This document shows, in pieces, positions 4,034 to 5,184 of a DNA stretch of 5,184 nt. The number at the start of each line of letters is the position of its first letter. Within the stretch, counting starts at the first letter, position 1. The position numbers were made by a program, and so were the translations under genes. Under the pieces are notes generated by a model, which made no database searches, was not told the DNA's origin, and worked only from the letters and a program-made list of their open reading frames with translations. Origin of the DNA: Methylococcaceae bacterium (GTDB taxonomy: Bacteria; Pseudomonadota; Gammaproteobacteria; Methylococcales; Methylomonadaceae); the NCBI GenBank assembly GCA_030699345.1, contig JAUYMX010000571.1, positions 1 through 5,184 of the forward strand, given 5' to 3'.

Positions 4034-5184
4034 TCAGTCTTCATCTGTCTCAATCCCCGCCTGCTCAGTAATTGATTTAGGCAACGTTTTCTTAACCTTA
4101 ACGCCCAGTTCCACAAAACTGCTAGCTTGACGGATTAAGTTGCCTTGGCCTTGGGTGAGTTTGCTCATGACGCTGTCGTAAGTGCTGTGGACGGTATGCA
4201 ATTGCTTGCCCAGTTTGTCCAGATCTTCCACAAAGCCACGAATTTTGTCGTAGACGATACCGGCTTTGTCGGCAATGGCGCGGGCGTTTTCGTTTTGGCG
4301 CTCGTAACGCCAAATGTTTTCGATGGTGCGCAATGTCGCCAATAAAGTGGTTGGGGTAACAACGACGATATTATGCTCGAAGGCATCGGTGAATAAGCGT
4401 TCGTCGGCCTGGAAGGCGGCAATAAACGCGGATTCGATGGGTATGAACAGCAGGACAAAATCCAGTGAACGCAAACCTTTGAGCCCAGCGTAATGTTTGT
4501 TGCTCAAGCCTTTGATGTGTTCACGCACGGCGTCGGTATGTTGCTTTAACGCAAGCACACGTTCTTGATCGTCTTCAGTTGAACAATAAAGCTCATACGC
4601 GACTAACGAGACCTTGGAATCGATGACGATGTCTTTGTTTTCCGGCAGACGCACGATGACATCCGGTTTAAATAGCCTGTTGTCTTTATCACGGAAAGCG
4701 CCTTGGGTGTCGTATTCAATGCCTTTGCGTAGCCCGGATTTTTCCAGCACTTTCTCCAGGATCATCTCGCCCCAGTTACCCTGAGTTTTCTTGTCACCCT
4801 TTAGGGCGCGGGTCAGGTTCAGGGCTTCTTGGTTCATTTGTGCGGTATCGCGCCGCAACGAGATAATTTCCTCGCGCAGGGAAATACGGTCTTTGTTTTC
4901 ATTATCGTAGACCGTCTCGATACGCTGCTTAAACTCGCCCAACTGCTCGCGCAATGGCGTGACGATATGGTCGAGGCTGGTTTTGTTGTGTTCGGTGAAT
5001 TGCTTGCTGCGCTCTTCAAAAATCTTACCTGCCAAGTTTTCAAATTGGGTTGTCAAGCGGGCTTCGGCATTTTGTAACAGCTGGATTTTTTCTGCGGCGT
5101 GACTGGCTTGGCTCGCCATGCTCGTGTGCAGCTTGGCGTTTTCTTGGCTGAGCTCTAAAAATCGCTGTTGCAGCTGCTTAAATT
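4034..5184 (-). CDS. rmuC: DNA recombination protein RmuC (N-terminus outside window)
   Basis: The reading frame enters at the right edge without a stop and ends with TGA at 4036-4034, giving 382 whole codons. The methionine at 5119 is internal: 21 further in-frame codons of coiled-coil type (e.g. FLELSQENAKLHTS) precede it. Numbering from that methionine, residues 1-110 are long helices rich in K, E and Q. The conserved RmuC core follows: GNWGEMILEKVLEKSGL (114-130), KPDVIVRLP (151-159), VIDSKVSL (165-172), FIPIESAF (225-232), and TPTTLLATLRTIENIWR (255-271). E118 and D167-S-K169 fit the PD-(D/E)xK nuclease-like fold proposed for the family. E. coli RmuC has about 475 residues and limits inversions at short inverted repeats; its N-terminal membrane helix would lie beyond this window. 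The tail ends acidic (ETDED). It is convergent with the PEP-CTERM gene and shows no functional link to it. Confidence 0.95.
   Translation of the reverse strand, partial: FKQLQQRFLELSQENAKLHTSMASQASHAAEKIQLLQNAEARLTTQFENLAGKIFEERSKQFTEHNKTSLDHIVTPLREQLGEFKQRIETVYDNENKDRISLREEIISLRRDTAQMNQEALNLTRALKGDKKTQGNWGEMILEKVLEKSGLRKGIEYDTQGAFRDKDNRLFKPDVIVRLPENKDIVIDSKVSLVAYELYCSTEDDQERVLALKQHTDAVREHIKGLSNKHYAGLKGLRSLDFVLLFIPIESAFIAAFQADERLFTDAFEHNIVVVTPTTLLATLRTIENIWRYERQNENARAIADKAGIVYDKIRGFVEDLDKLGKQLHTVHSTYDSVMSKLTQGQGNLIRQASSFVELGVKVKKTLPKSITEQAGIETDED

Noticed and set aside
4122..5077. Other frames within rmuC on both strands
   Set aside because: They overlap strongly conserved RmuC coding sequence and encode no recognisable protein.
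4034..5119. Complete 361-residue RmuC starting at 5119
   Set aside because: The frame stays open for 21 more codons to the window edge with coiled-coil sequence, and RmuC is normally longer with an N-terminal membrane helix.

Overview
The window looks like an ordinary chromosomal stretch of a moderate-GC gammaproteobacterium with an exosortase/PEP-CTERM surface-protein system. The evidence is an RmuC protein of proteobacterial type, two secreted proteins with C-terminal PEP-CTERM-type anchors, and a clean sigma-54 promoter in front of one of them. A methanotroph-like (Methylococcales) host is a reasonable guess, but that is inference; no rRNA or other diagnostic marker is present.

Layout, left to right. 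(1) Bases 1-120 hold the last 39 codons of a gene entering from the left, probably a PilZ-type (c-di-GMP-binding) protein. (2) It is followed after 29 bases by a 63-residue two-helix membrane protein with an N-terminal CxxC motif. (3) A 337-base gene-free stretch holds two adjacent hairpins (one a perfect 15-bp stem) and a strong intrinsic terminator. (4) Bases 679-1182 encode a 167-residue exported protein with four cysteines and a weak resemblance to calycin-like/dirigent-like barrels. (5) A shared terminator separates it from a convergent gene on the minus strand (1292-2761). That gene encodes a secreted, cysteine-free protein made of three phage tail-collar modules and ending in a PEP-CTERM-type anchor of the VPLP variety. 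(6) A 545-base divergent intergenic region contains a candidate sigma-70 promoter facing left, operator-like repeats and a dyad in the middle, and a sigma-54 -24/-12 promoter facing right. (7) Bases 3307-3894 encode a small PEP-CTERM protein with a canonical VPEP anchor, ended by a GC-rich terminator. (8) Bases 4034-5184 are the C-terminal part of rmuC on the minus strand, running off the right edge.

The biological theme is the cell surface. Two proteins made from divergent promoters appear to be exported by Sec and then handled by an exosortase encoded elsewhere. The sigma-54 promoter fits the known link between PEP-CTERM genes, RpoN and the PrsK/PrsR two-component system. The most notable item is the reuse of phage tail-fibre collar modules, in triplicate, as a sortable surface protein. 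The flanking PilZ-like fragment, the small membrane protein and rmuC show no visible functional tie to this pair.
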